Shown: positions 15,798-23,942 of the stretch, in pieces
Layout: each line of letters opens with the position of its first letter
Numbering within the stretch: the stretch's first letter is position 1
Assembly (NCBI GenBank): GCA_028700425.1
Contig: JAQVSP010000007.1
Coordinates: 1 to 32,170, forward strand
DNA: 32,170 nt
Direction of reading: 5' to 3'
From: Sphaerochaetaceae bacterium
Lineage (GTDB): Bacteria > Spirochaetota > Spirochaetia > Sphaerochaetales > Sphaerochaetaceae
Made by a program: the position numbers and the translations under genes
The notes under the pieces: generated by a model
What the model was told of the DNA's origin: nothing
What the model saw: only the letters and a program-made list of their open reading frames with translations
Databases searched by the model: none

Positions 15798-16139
15798 TTA
15801 GTCCTCGAGCTTCTTCCAAAGCTTCTCAAGGTCATAGAAATCCCTGAACTCCTGGCTCATGAGGTGAACGACCACAAAGCCGCAGTCTATCAGCTCCCAG
15901 CCATCGCCATCTGGCGTCTTATGCCTATCTCGAACCTCTATGCCCTTCTCTGAGAGAAAGCCCCAGAGATCTCGTACTATTCCTCTGAGATGCGCTACGC
16001 TTGTGACTGTGGAAATGATGAAGTAGTCAGCCCAGTTGCACTGCTGGCTTACGTCTACCATGATGGTATTCAATCCCTTGCGCTCTTCTATAAAAGCCAT
16101 TAACTGCTGGGTAAAGTCCAGCTTCTCTTCGTTGGTCAT
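15798..16139 (-). CDS. rsfS: Ribosome silencing factor RsfS
   Basis: A small cytosolic protein of 113 residues that binds ribosomal protein L14 and blocks subunit joining when nutrients are low. The family pattern is clear: TIMVDVSQQCNWADYFIISTVTS, then GIEVRDRHKTPDGDGWELIDCGFVVVHLMSQEFRDFYDLEKLW, with the DGWELIDCG turn and the FY-LEKLW end. Length matches the usual 105-120. The ATG at 16139 has GGAGG four bases before it. It is the last gene of the rplU operon, next to yqeK and nadD as in many bacteria. Confidence 0.93.
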   Translation of the reverse strand: MTNEEKLDFTQQLMAFIEERKGLNTIMVDVSQQCNWADYFIISTVTSVAHLRGIVRDLWGFLSEKGIEVRDRHKTPDGDGWELIDCGFVVVHLMSQEFRDFYDLEKLWKKLED

Positions 16140-16171
16140 CGTTCCTCCGCTTAAATTATAACCTATATGCT

Positions 16172-16795
16172 CTAGCCTTGAACAGGCCAGAGTCTCTCGC
16201 CCCTGGCAAGAGCTGCCTCGATAGCAAGCTGATTTGGGCTTGCTGTATTGTATTTCGACCTGCTGTGCTCAAGTCTTGCATAGAACACCTTCTCAAAGAG
16301 CTGGTGCAGGTCCTGGGCCTCCCTGAAGAAGGATGCTCTTTGATCCTGAGTCAGAAACGGCCTCCCCTCTTCCAGATAGTCCGCGCAATATAAAGCAGCT
16401 CCAAGATAGCCCATATCCATAGATCCCAGCGTATGGCACTCAATGGCCTTGCACCATGAAATAGGGACATCGGGACAATAGAGGCTTGCCTTGTAGCTGG
16501 CAACATAGCCGTGATTGAGCACAGGGTTTGCCAGCTCATAGCTGTTCAGCTCAAAGCCTGCCTTGCGGCAAGTCTCAAGCACGCTTTCAAAGGAGTCCTC
16601 TCTTGAGCTGTCATGCATGAGCCCCAGAAAGCAGGGGGCATCCAGGCTGCCATGCCTCATTATGCTCCCGCCCTCTCCATACTGGCCGATTATCCTCTCA
16701 ATGCAGGCCTTTACCCGCATGCAATGTCCCAGCCTTCTTTGGGATATTCTCAAGCTGACATACTCATATAGCTTTTCAGGGCTATCGATCACCAT
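16172..16795 (-). CDS. yqeK: HD-domain hydrolase, YqeK-like (diadenosine tetraphosphatase family)
   Basis: 207 residues with an HD metal-binding domain. Likely ligands are His24 (RRLGHCMRV), His61-Asp62 (GLMHDSSRED), His95 (NHGYVASY), His121 (IECHTLGS) and Asp139 (YCADYLEEGRPF). The last motif, with Arg after Glu-Gly, is typical of YqeK, which splits Ap4A symmetrically to ADP. Position between nadD and rsfS supports the call. The start lies inside the end of nadD (14-base overlap), with GAGGAG about ten bases upstream of the ATG at 16795. The segment between His24 and His61 is somewhat longer and holds a Cys-rich stretch. Confidence 0.85.
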   Translation of the reverse strand: MVIDSPEKLYEYVSLRISQRRLGHCMRVKACIERIIGQYGEGGSIMRHGSLDAPCFLGLMHDSSREDSFESVLETCRKAGFELNSYELANPVLNHGYVASYKASLYCPDVPISWCKAIECHTLGSMDMGYLGAALYCADYLEEGRPFLTQDQRASFFREAQDLHQLFEKVFYARLEHSRSKYNTASPNQLAIEAALARGERLWPVQG

Positions 16796-17381
16796 AAAGG
16801 CCTTTCTCCTCTACATAAGCAAGAGCACGCGGTGAAAGCCCTTCCAGCCTTCCCTGCCTGACGGCAGTTGCGCTCTGCACCATGATCGGGTTGTCTATGC
16901 ACTCATAGACAAATCCTGGATATGAGACCTTGACCAGCGGCCTGGTCTCCATTCGCCTGAATATGAGGAACCTGACCTCCTGGCACAGGTCCTCAAACCT
17001 ATGCCATTGCTCAAGACGCCCCACCAGGTCATCTCCCATTACCAAGCCCAGCCTATCAGTGATTCCATGCTCTCTCTTGAGCTGGATCACTGTGTCGTAG
17101 GTATAGGAGATTCCCTTCCTTCTGATCTCAACATCGCTTATGAAGATGCGCGAGGCTTCTTGCCTGCCATAGATGTCGCTGTAGTCCAGAAGTGCAAGCT
17201 CAAGAAGCTTGAGCCTGTCCTCAGCGCCTGCCTGAGCAAGAGATTCCTGCTTGAAGTTGCTGACCCATGCGGGCACCATGGCAAGATTCTGTACGTTGGT
17301 GCTGCTAAGCACCAGATGAGCAAGGTTGAGATGACCTAGATGAACTGGATCGAAGGATCCTCCAAGCATCGCAAGCTTCAT
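16782..17381 (-). CDS. nadD: Nicotinate-nucleotide adenylyltransferase NadD
   Basis: Joins nicotinate mononucleotide and ATP to form deamido-NAD in cytosolic NAD synthesis. 199 residues. The nucleotidyltransferase motif GGSFDPVHLGH (7-17) carries His14 and His17. GISYTYDTVIQL occurs mid-protein, and the C-terminal VQSATAVRQGRLEGLSP replaces the usual ISSTxIR with a conservative VQSATAVR. The ATG at 17381 shares one base with the obg stop (TGATG); an upstream TTG at 17396 would overlap obg and is less likely. There is no ribosome binding site, so translation is probably coupled to obg. Confidence 0.92.
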   Translation of the reverse strand: MKLAMLGGSFDPVHLGHLNLAHLVLSSTNVQNLAMVPAWVSNFKQESLAQAGAEDRLKLLELALLDYSDIYGRQEASRIFISDVEIRRKGISYTYDTVIQLKREHGITDRLGLVMGDDLVGRLEQWHRFEDLCQEVRFLIFRRMETRPLVKVSYPGFVYECIDNPIMVQSATAVRQGRLEGLSPRALAYVEEKGLYGDR

Positions 17382-18436
17382 CACGTTTGCGACCAATGCT
17401 CGTCGGCAAAGTCAGCATCCATGCCAAGTGGCTTGGCAAAGCCGCTGTCAGGCTTGTGATTGACCATTGCCATGAAAGCCTGCTGAATTGCAAGAAGCTT
17501 GTCTTCCATATAGATGGACAGAGGAAGCACAGTCTTATCTGCATACTTGGCCTTGAGAAGCTCAAAGCGCTCCAGCGCTCCAGGCTCGTCAAGCTTTGTG
17601 CCGATTATGCACTCCTGCTTTCCAGTGACAAGCTCCTCAGAATAAGCAGCAACCTCCTTGTGCAGGATGTCATAGGCATCAAGGCAATTGGGATCTGATA
17701 GATCGACTAGATAGGCCAGGCCTCTGGTCCTGCTTATATGACGAAGGAACTTGAATCCCATTCCCGAGCCTTCGCTGGCGCCTTCGATGATGCCTGGTAT
17801 GTCTGCAAGCACTATGTCCTGGTCGGCATACCTCATCATCCCAAGAACCGGGATGCGAGTGGTGAATGGATATGGAGCCACTTCGCTTCGGGCATTGGTG
17901 AGCATGTTTATCAAGGAGCTCTTTCCAGCATTGGGGAATCCCACAAAGCCGATGTCTGCTATGATAAGGAGCTCAAGGCCCACCCTTGCTGCCTGGCTAG
18001 GCTCGCCAGGCTGTGCAAAGCGAGGAGTCTGCCTGGTTGCGGTGCGGAAGTGGTAGTTGCCAAGTCCGCCCCGTCCGCCTTCAAGGAAGACGAATCGGTC
18101 TGTGTCTGTGAGATCCTTGATTATGGCTCCTGTATCAGGATCCTTGATCACCGTGCCTCTTGGCACTGGAATCTCTATGTCGGCGCCCGCTCGACCATAG
18201 CATCGGGCTCCGCTGCCATTCTGTCCGCCTTCAGCCTTGAAGCTCCTTATGGTCTTAAGATGGCTGAGGGTGCGCAGATTGTCCTTTACTACGAATACAA
18301 CATCTCCGCCCCGGCCGCCATCGCCGCCATCTGGGCCCCCCTTCGGAACGCATCTCTCGCGCCTGAAGGAAACACAGCCGTTGCCTCCTTTTCCGGAGGC
18401 AACGTCTACATAGGTTTCGTCTGAAAAGCCGAACAT
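17381..18436 (-). CDS. obg: GTPase Obg/CgtA
   Basis: A GTPase of 351 residues for 50S ribosome assembly and stress control. The N-terminal Obg fold is glycine-rich (GKGGNGCVSFRRERCVPKGGPDGGDGGRGG, 15-44). The G domain has G1 GFPNAGKS (166-173), G3 DIPG (212-215) with IIEGASEG, and G4 TKLD in IIGTKLDEP, the TKxD form usual for Obg. The C-terminal OCT extension found in some Firmicutes is absent; the tail is short. It starts eight bases after rpmA, as in many genomes. Confidence 0.96.
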   Translation of the reverse strand: MFGFSDETYVDVASGKGGNGCVSFRRERCVPKGGPDGGDGGRGGDVVFVVKDNLRTLSHLKTIRSFKAEGGQNGSGARCYGRAGADIEIPVPRGTVIKDPDTGAIIKDLTDTDRFVFLEGGRGGLGNYHFRTATRQTPRFAQPGEPSQAARVGLELLIIADIGFVGFPNAGKSSLINMLTNARSEVAPYPFTTRIPVLGMMRYADQDIVLADIPGIIEGASEGSGMGFKFLRHISRTRGLAYLVDLSDPNCLDAYDILHKEVAAYSEELVTGKQECIIGTKLDEPGALERFELLKAKYADKTVLPLSIYMEDKLLAIQQAFMAMVNHKPDSGFAKPLGMDADFADEHWSQT

Positions 18437-18444
18437 AATGTTAT

Positions 18445-18696
18445 TTACTCAGTTACTATGCTGACGTACTTGCGGTTGTTCCTCTCATGAAAAAGAACAG
18501 TTCCACCAACCTTTGCATAGAGGGTATAGTCTGATCCGAGACCAACATTCTCTCCCGGGTGGATCTTAGTGCCGTGCTGGCGCATGATGATCTCACCGCC
18601 CTTGACGAGCTGTCCGCCATAGCGCTTTACGCCTAGTCTCTGGGAATTTGAGTCTCTTCCGTTTCTGGAGCTTCCGCCGCCTTTCTTATGTGCCAT
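18445..18696 (-). CDS. rpmA: 50S ribosomal protein L27
   Basis: 83 residues of the large ribosomal subunit, with an N-terminus reaching the peptidyl-transferase centre. [48 protein letters not shown] and the closing [10 protein letters not shown] are diagnostic. It starts directly with MAHKK, so there is no Firmicutes-type propeptide, which fits the absence of a prp protease gene between rplU and rpmA. AAGGAGG precedes the ATG. Confidence 0.98.
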   Translation of the reverse strand: MAHKKGGGSSRNGRDSNSQRLGVKRYGGQLVKGGEIIMRQHGTKIHPGENVGLGSDYTLYAKVGGTVLFHERNNRKYVSIVTE

Positions 18697-18708
18697 GAAA
18701 TTGCCTCC

Positions 18709-19023
18709 TTAACCTTCAATTGCCTTGACTGAAATCACGCTGTAGGTTTCACGGTGTCCCTGGGTCCTTCTGTAACCCTTCCTCTTGTGGAACTTATAGA
18801 CTCTCACCTTGCTGTCCCTGAATTCGTCCTTCAGGGTCGCCACGACCTTGGCTCCCGCAACATATGGGGTGCCAAAACGAGCATTCTCTCCGTCGACAAC
18901 AGCGAGCACAGACTCATAGGACACATCAGATCCGACTTCCACATCATTGATGTGGTCGACTGTCAGGTCTGCACCTACTTCCGCCTTATACTGCTTGCCG
19001 AGGATCTCTACCAGTGCATACAT
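18709..19023 (-). CDS. rplU: 50S ribosomal protein L21
   Basis: 104 residues of the large subunit, binding 23S rRNA. MYALVEILGKQYKAEVGADLTVDHI and the C-terminal KVRVYKFHKRKGYRRTQGHRETYSVISVKAI are diagnostic. It is the first gene of the six-gene operon, with an AAGGAAG site upstream and a promoter at 19054-19082. The short leader (about 24 bases) leaves no room for a structured L21 leader element. Confidence 0.97.
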   Translation of the reverse strand: MYALVEILGKQYKAEVGADLTVDHINDVEVGSDVSYESVLAVVDGENARFGTPYVAGAKVVATLKDEFRDSKVRVYKFHKRKGYRRTQGHRETYSVISVKAIEG

Positions 19024-19053
19024 AGCATCACTTCCTTGTTTAGATTCTAGGAA

Positions 19054-19082
19054 CTTATAGCATCTAGCAGGAAAAAGCTCAA
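19054..19082 (-). promoter_or_regulatory. Promoter of the rplU-rpmA-obg-nadD-yqeK-rsfS operon
   Basis: On the minus strand TTGAGC (19082-19077) and TATAAG (19059-19054) are 17 bases apart, with a TTTTT stretch in the spacer. Transcription would start near 19047. It is back-to-back with the TetR promoter, the two -35 boxes being 33 bases apart. Confidence 0.65.
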
Positions 19083-19115
19083 CACAAGGCTGGAAAAAAC
19101 ATGGAAATGGCGCTA

Positions 19116-19144
19116 TTTACATCCGACCGTTCGGTTGGTATAAT
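19116..19144 (+). promoter_or_regulatory. TetR-gene promoter with operator palindrome in its spacer
   Basis: A -35 TTTACA (19116-19121) and a perfect -10 TATAAT (19139-19144) are 17 bases apart. The spacer holds an imperfect 16-base palindrome, CCGACCGTTCGGTTGG (19123-19138), with six of eight half-site pairs matching and an ACCG-TTCGGT core like many TetR operators. A bound dimer would cover the promoter. The -10 ends six bases before the ATG with no ribosome binding site, so the message is probably leaderless. Confidence 0.75.
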
Positions 19145-19150
19145 GAAGCC

Positions 19151-19735
19151 ATGAATACCACTAGACAAGCCTTGATGGACAGCTTTCTCGCCCTTTCAGC
19201 CCAAAAGGGCCTTGAAGGGCCCAGCATAAGCGAGCTTGCAGCCAGCGCAAAGATAAGCAAGCCCTCCTTCTATTCCCATTTTCCAAGCAGGGATGCGCTG
19301 CGCCAGGCTTCAATCGACCAGGCCCTCAGAGCCCTTGATGCAAGGGACCTCAAGATCAAGCTGACACCTCAGGACCCGCAGCAGAACCTCTTCGATTGCT
19401 TCAACCTGTTCTGGGATATGTTCAGCTCCACTCGCACCAGCCTTCTCTACAGGATCATCCGTGGCCAGAGATGGGTTGACAGCCAGGCTCATCTTCTGAA
19501 CAGGAGGATAGAGTCCATGGCCTTCAGCCAGGCTGAGGTTGTGCTTGAATACCTTGACCAAAGAGAGAGGCTGCACATCAAGGACCTTGATGCAGCTTCG
19601 CACCTGCTGGGACTGGCGATCCTTGATCTTCTTGACCGGATACAGGAAGAAGGAGTCCTGGACAAAAGCTCCGAGGACTCCTTCTTCTCCGAAGCAGAAA
19701 GCTTCATCGAGAGATTCTGCATTCTTCTAGGCTGA
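19151..19735 (+). CDS. TetR/AcrR-family transcriptional regulator
   Basis: A DNA-binding repressor of 194 residues. The N-terminal HTH is typical: ALMDSFLALSAQKGLEGPSISELAASAKISKPSFYSHFPSRDALRQASI (recognition helix about 33-45). The rest is a helical ligand and dimer domain of unknown specificity, with LFDCFNLFWDMF and LLGLAILDLLDRI. The gene is divergent from the ribosomal operon and tail-to-tail with argS, one base apart, so it has no obvious target gene next to it. The operator in its own promoter points to self-repression; the true target is probably elsewhere. Confidence 0.9.
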   Translation: MNTTRQALMDSFLALSAQKGLEGPSISELAASAKISKPSFYSHFPSRDALRQASIDQALRALDARDLKIKLTPQDPQQNLFDCFNLFWDMFSSTRTSLLYRIIRGQRWVDSQAHLLNRRIESMAFSQAEVVLEYLDQRERLHIKDLDAASHLLGLAILDLLDRIQEEGVLDKSSEDSFFSEAESFIERFCILLG

Positions 19736-19736
19736 T

Positions 19737-21476
19737 CTACATCTCCTCCAAAAAGGGTATGCCGATTATCTCATAGGCGCTCTTGAAGGTCTCAAGAAGC
19801 ATCAGGCAAAGCCCAACCCTAGCCTTTGAAAGCTCGGCCGTCTCGGCCTTGAGTATCTGGGTGTCATGATACCAGTGGGAGAAGACCTTGGAGAGCTCAA
19901 AGACATAGGTGCAGAGCAGGCTTGGGTCGTAGCTCTCGGCGCTCTTGTCCAGGACATCTGGATAAGAGGCAAGGGCCTTGATGATCGATCTCTCATCGTC
20001 AAGGGTCAGCAGGCTTGGATCAAAGCCGTCCAGGCTTCCTTCATAGCGCTTCAGTATGCTTGAAAGACGCGCTCCCATGTACTGCAGATATGGGCCGGAG
20101 TTGCCTGTGAAGGAGAGCGATTCGGCTGGATTGAAGGTCATGTCCCTCATGGGATTGACCTGGAGAAGGTAGTAGTTGATGGCGCCCAGGGCTACATAAT
20201 GAGCTGTCCTGGCTGCATCATCAAGCTCGCCTTCCCTGTCCTTCTTGCGAATCTCCTCAAGGGCCATCTCTGTCAGCTGCCTGAGAAGCTCGTCGGCATC
20301 GACCACTGTGCCTTCCCTGCTCTTCATCCTTCCATCAGGCAGGTAGACCATGCCATAGGCCAGATGATAAAGGCTCTTGGCCCAGTCGAATCCAAGAAGG
20401 CCAAGGATATAGAAGAGGACCTTGAAGTGATAGATCTGTTCGCTTGCAACCACGTAGATCAAGGTATCAAAAGGCCAGTCCTCGTGCCGCGCTATGGCAG
20501 TGCCGATGTCCTGCGTTATGTAGAGGGAGGTTCCATCGCGCCTGAGGAGCACCTTCTTGTCCAGCTTGATAGGAGCCAGGTCGACCTGAACAGATCCATC
20601 CTCCTCCCTGGTGAAGACTCCCTTTGCAAGGCCCTCGAGTATCTTGTCCTTTCCAAGCTTGTAGGTGTTGGATTCGTAGTAGTACTTGTCAAAGCTGATT
20701 CCCATGGCCTTGTAGCTCTCTTCAAGGCCGTCGAGAGTCCATCCATTCATCCTGGTCCACAGGGCAATTGTCTCAGGGTCCCCGGCTTCCCACTTCTCAA
20801 GCATCTCCTGGGCCTGGGCCTCGGCTGTAGGATCCTCCTTTGCCCAGTTGGCGAACTTCACATAGTACTCTCCGACCAGGTGGTCGCCCTTTATGCCGGA
20901 TGAAGCCGGATCCTCACCCTTGGAGAACTTCTGATAAGCCAGCATTGACTTGCAGATATGGACTCCTCTGTTGTTGATGAGATTGACCTTCCTTACATCA
21001 GCTCCGCAGGCCTTGAGCAGGCGTGCAACGCAGCTTCCTATGGAATCATTTCTCATATGGCCAAGATGGAGGGGCTTGTTTGTGTTGGGGCAGCTGAACT
21101 CAACCATGATCCTGCGGCCCTTGAGGCTGGATGTATGTCCAAAGCCTTCGGTCCTTGCCTGGGTGAAGAGCTGCATGGCCAAGTCTGCAAGCCCAAGGCG
21201 AACGTTCAGGTAGCCGCCTTCAATCAGGATCTCGCCCTTTGGGCTGGAAGGATCGGCCATAAGCGCTTCCCTTACAGCAGAAGCCAATGCAGCAGGGGCC
21301 TTGTGGAAGGCCTTGGAATAGGCGAACATTGCAATGGCTATATCCCCGAGCTCTGGCTTTGGAGGGGTGAGGACGACCGGCCTTGGCAGGTCTGCCTCTA
21401 TGTTGGCTTGACTAGCCATCGTGACTATGGCCTGGTATACTGCATCAGCCCACTTGCTTTTTGTCTCAGCGTTCAT
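19737..21476 (-). CDS. argS: Arginyl-tRNA synthetase
   Basis: A class I synthetase of 579 residues that charges tRNA-Arg. The HIGH motif reads HLGH within VEFSCPNTNKPLHLGHMRN, the class I catalytic loop is RMKSREG (normally KMSxRxG), and the C-terminal anticodon-binding domain ends in ETFKSAYEIIGIPFLEEM. The N-terminal Add1 domain includes RPVVLTPPKPELGDIAIAMFAYSKAF. I choose the ATG at 21476, with GGAGATG upstream; an open frame to 21515 overlaps birA. Third gene after the E2-like gene and birA. Confidence 0.95.
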   Translation of the reverse strand: MNAETKSKWADAVYQAIVTMASQANIEADLPRPVVLTPPKPELGDIAIAMFAYSKAFHKAPAALASAVREALMADPSSPKGEILIEGGYLNVRLGLADLAMQLFTQARTEGFGHTSSLKGRRIMVEFSCPNTNKPLHLGHMRNDSIGSCVARLLKACGADVRKVNLINNRGVHICKSMLAYQKFSKGEDPASSGIKGDHLVGEYYVKFANWAKEDPTAEAQAQEMLEKWEAGDPETIALWTRMNGWTLDGLEESYKAMGISFDKYYYESNTYKLGKDKILEGLAKGVFTREEDGSVQVDLAPIKLDKKVLLRRDGTSLYITQDIGTAIARHEDWPFDTLIYVVASEQIYHFKVLFYILGLLGFDWAKSLYHLAYGMVYLPDGRMKSREGTVVDADELLRQLTEMALEEIRKKDREGELDDAARTAHYVALGAINYYLLQVNPMRDMTFNPAESLSFTGNSGPYLQYMGARLSSILKRYEGSLDGFDPSLLTLDDERSIIKALASYPDVLDKSAESYDPSLLCTYVFELSKVFSHWYHDTQILKAETAELSKARVGLCLMLLETFKSAYEIIGIPFLEEM

Positions 21477-21486
21477 AACATCTCCA

Positions 21487-22176
21487 TCAAAGAGCGACGG
21501 AAACTTCGCCAGCACTAATTATCTGACGCTCACCATTCTCTCTTTCAACTATCAAGCGATAATCATCAAGAATCCCGACGGCCTTGGCCCTGTAGCTGGA
21601 CTGTCCGCTGACCATCAGGTCTTTTCCTATAATAAAGCAGTTTTTCCGGTATTCTTCAAGGCAACAAGCCCTGTCCAGATTAAGAAGGCTGTCGGCAATC
21701 GCCTGTCCAAGCTCCAGCTGGCTTGCAGGGCAGCTTTTCATGTCGTCAAACAGGCAGCCTGCCTTGTCTCTTATTTCAGGCGGAAAATCCTGGCCTGCAA
21801 GATTCACCCCGCAGCCGATTATGATAAAAGGACCGGCTACCTCGGCAAGAATGCCTGCAACCTTCCTAGAGCGATAGTAAAGGTCATTAAGCCACTTGAT
21901 TCTTGTCTCGATGCCGGTGGTGCCAAGGATTGCACGCCTAAGCGCAACGGCTGCCTGGCCTGTAGCCAGCAGGCAGTCAGGCCCCAAGGGCAAGGCAATG
22001 CTGATGTATACACCTCCAGGTGGAGAGAAGAATCCATGGTCGCTTCTGCCCCTTCCCTTGGTCTGTAGAAGAGCCTGTATTGCCAGGCCTTCATGCGCCT
22101 GGCCTGCTCTTGCCAGGTCCTTGAGATAAGCATTTGTGGAATCAAGGGACTCAAGGACCCTTACATCAGCTTTCAA
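21487..22176 (-). CDS. birA: Biotin-protein ligase, monofunctional
   Basis: Attaches biotin to the lysine of carboxylase or decarboxylase carrier domains, using ATP. 229 residues without an N-terminal HTH, so an enzyme only, not the biotin repressor. Motifs: LDSTNAYL, TKGRGRSDHGFFSPPGGVYIS (biotinyl-AMP loop), KWLNDLYYRSRKVAGILAEV and IIIGCGVNL, then a small C-terminal SH3-like part (YRAKAVGILDDYRLIVE). Loop residues RSDHG replace the more usual RxGR. It starts at a TTG (22176) that overlaps the upstream stop as TTGA, with GAGGG before it. Its substrate could be the missing OadA-type subunit of the OadB pump; this is inference. Confidence 0.9.
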   Translation of the reverse strand: MKADVRVLESLDSTNAYLKDLARAGQAHEGLAIQALLQTKGRGRSDHGFFSPPGGVYISIALPLGPDCLLATGQAAVALRRAILGTTGIETRIKWLNDLYYRSRKVAGILAEVAGPFIIIGCGVNLAGQDFPPEIRDKAGCLFDDMKSCPASQLELGQAIADSLLNLDRACCLEEYRKNCFIIGKDLMVSGQSSYRAKAVGILDDYRLIVERENGERQIISAGEVSVAL

Positions 22177-23090
22177 TTCGCACCCTCGGAAAGGGTTGCA
22201 TTGACAGCCACTGGAGCTGGCATTGGAATCTCCATGCTATCCTCATCCTCTCGGCCAAGCTTGTCGACAGGGCCACGGTCAGGGCCTTCAAGAAGCCTTG
22301 GATTGGTAAGGTAGGCCTTTATGTTGCGAAAGGCATTTGCAAAGTAGCTTCCGCTGCAGATCCTCTCATCCATGACCACCCCCAGAGGCAGGCACTTCTT
22401 GAAGACGATCTCCCCTTTCTCGCGAAAGGCCACCTCGCGCATATTGCCTATTGTGATGAACACGCTTGTAGTGCCAAACTCATAGACATGGTGATAGATG
22501 TGGTTTGTCTTGATCGATGCCAGGTTGGATACTGTCAGGCTTGTATGGAAGGGAGAGGCATTGATGATGCTGCTTGGAAGCCAGCCATGCTTGTCCATGA
22601 ACTTGAAGATGCCGACTCCAATGTTGCATAGTCCTGGAAGTTTCAGAAGCGTCTTGATCAGCTTGTCTGTGGAGTTCGAGTTCTCCTTGCTCCTGTTGTC
22701 GTTGATGTACTTGTCGATCTTGGATTGCACGACCAAGACGTCGTCATCCATGTCGAAGCGGATCTTGCTCATGGTGCCCTCATCATCAGCGCTGTTCTTT
22801 AGCACGACCATGGCCACATCAAATGCGTTTCGGTCATAGATCTTCTTGTTCACAACAAAGCGATTGAGAAGGGGGTAATGCTTGGCTGTCCTTAGATAGG
22901 CTGCAATGATGACGCCAAGGTGGCTCATGTAGACGCCTTCTCTTCTCTTTTCCTTGATGTAATCGCGAATGGTATCCACTGGAATATCCAGGGTGATCAT
23001 ATTCATAGCATCATAGCGCTTGTTCATTATATATGGCACAACCGTGTACATTGGGTCAGCGTCCTTGACCCTCCTGCCGTCTTTTCTCAT
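22173..23090 (-). CDS. 2-oxoacid dehydrogenase E2 / CAT-like acyltransferase-fold protein lacking the catalytic HxxxDG
   Basis: 305 residues related to the catalytic domain of E2 acyltransferases, without lipoyl or peripheral-subunit binding domains. It begins RKDGRRVKDADPMYTVVPYIM and has SHLGVIIAAYLRTAKHYPLLNRFVVNKKIY, SIINASPFHTSLTVSNLASIKTNHIYHHVYEFGTTSVFITIG and LPLGVVMDERICSGSYFANAF. In active E2 and CAT proteins the last motif is HxxxDG; here it reads DERICSG, so the catalytic His and Asp are missing. The protein also has a Pro/Asp-rich C-terminal tail. Similar stand-alone proteins occur in clostridia and spirochaetes with no known role. The ATG at 23090 has GGAG upstream and a promoter. 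First gene of an operon with birA and argS. Confidence 0.75.
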   Translation of the reverse strand: MRKDGRRVKDADPMYTVVPYIMNKRYDAMNMITLDIPVDTIRDYIKEKRREGVYMSHLGVIIAAYLRTAKHYPLLNRFVVNKKIYDRNAFDVAMVVLKNSADDEGTMSKIRFDMDDDVLVVQSKIDKYINDNRSKENSNSTDKLIKTLLKLPGLCNIGVGIFKFMDKHGWLPSSIINASPFHTSLTVSNLASIKTNHIYHHVYEFGTTSVFITIGNMREVAFREKGEIVFKKCLPLGVVMDERICSGSYFANAFRNIKAYLTNPRLLEGPDRGPVDKLGREDEDSMEIPMPAPVAVNATLSEGAN

Positions 23091-23114
23091 AAGGTTCTCC
23101 CTTTCGGGTGCAAT

Positions 23115-23142
23115 AGTATAATAAAACCATCCATAAGGTAAA
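23115..23142 (-). promoter_or_regulatory. Promoter of the E2-like/birA/argS operon
   Basis: On the minus strand TTTACC (23142-23137) and TATACT (23120-23115) are 16 bases apart. Transcription would start near 23108, leaving a leader of about 18 bases with GGAG. The divergent azlC start is 96 bases beyond the -35. Confidence 0.55.
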
Positions 23143-23237
23143 TATCGTTGCAAACATAGGCAAAGCAAGATTCTGTAGTGGCCTCTAGTTAATATTGGCC
23201 ACTTCCCTTTTCTTTCTGGAAACGATAGAACAGCTAT

Positions 23238-23942
23238 ATGCCAGTGTCCGCACAATCCCAAAAGGCCTTCAAGGCAGCCTTCCGTTCCACCCTCCCCATC
23301 ATGGCAGGCTTTCTGTTTCTTGGCTCAGGCTATGGCCTTTACATGCGCTCGCTTGGCCTTGAGCCCTGGTGGCCAATGCTCACAAGCCTCTTGATCTATG
23401 CAGGCAGCATGGAGTTTGTCACTGCCAGGCTGCTGCTTGGAGCCTTCGATCCTATCGGAGCCTTCCTAATGACCCTGGCTGTGAACTCAAGGCATGTCTT
23501 CTATGGTCTAGCCCTGCTGGACAGCTACCAGGTGCCACAGAAGCAGTATTTGATATTTGGGCTTTGCGACGAGACCTTCTCCATAAACAGCAGCGCCAAG
23601 GTGGATGAGGACATCAACAGAGGTCTCTTCTACACCTGGGTGACGGCACTAAACCAGCTCTACTGGCTTGCAGGCTCCACCATTGGAGCCTTTCTCTGGG
23701 GCCTTGTCTCGCGCGTAGAGCTCAAGGGTCTTGACTTTGTTTGCACTGCCTTGTTCGCTGTCATCTTCCTTGACAGCTTTCTCAAGGAGAAAAGTCACGC
23801 CAGCTCCACGCTTGGCATAGTGCTCTCAGGAGCCTGCCTCTTCATTCTTGGGGACGGCTTCATCCTGCCAGCCCTATTCCTGATTGTCTTGGCCCTTATG
23901 CTTCTGCATAAGCCTCTAGGGAGGTTCTATGAGCACGATTGA
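23238..23942 (+). CDS. azlC: AzlC-family branched-chain amino acid exporter, large subunit
   Basis: An inner-membrane protein of 234 residues with about five to six hydrophobic segments. The AzlC pattern is seen in FRSTLPIMAGFLFLGSGYGLYMRSLG, YAGSMEFVTARLLLGAFDPIGAFLMTLAVNSRHVFYGLALLD, GLCDETFSI and LDFVCTALFAVIFLDSFLKEK. With AzlD it exports branched-chain amino acids or analogues. The ATG at 23238 has no ribosome binding site and I find no strong promoter, so its expression signals are unclear. Its end overlaps azlD by 14 bases. Confidence 0.93.
   Translation: MPVSAQSQKAFKAAFRSTLPIMAGFLFLGSGYGLYMRSLGLEPWWPMLTSLLIYAGSMEFVTARLLLGAFDPIGAFLMTLAVNSRHVFYGLALLDSYQVPQKQYLIFGLCDETFSINSSAKVDEDINRGLFYTWVTALNQLYWLAGSTIGAFLWGLVSRVELKGLDFVCTALFAVIFLDSFLKEKSHASSTLGIVLSGACLFILGDGFILPALFLIVLALMLLHKPLGRFYEHD

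Noticed and set aside
20199-20903. Plus-strand open frame of 234 codons opposite argS
   Set aside because: An antisense shadow of a clearly conserved synthetase gene.
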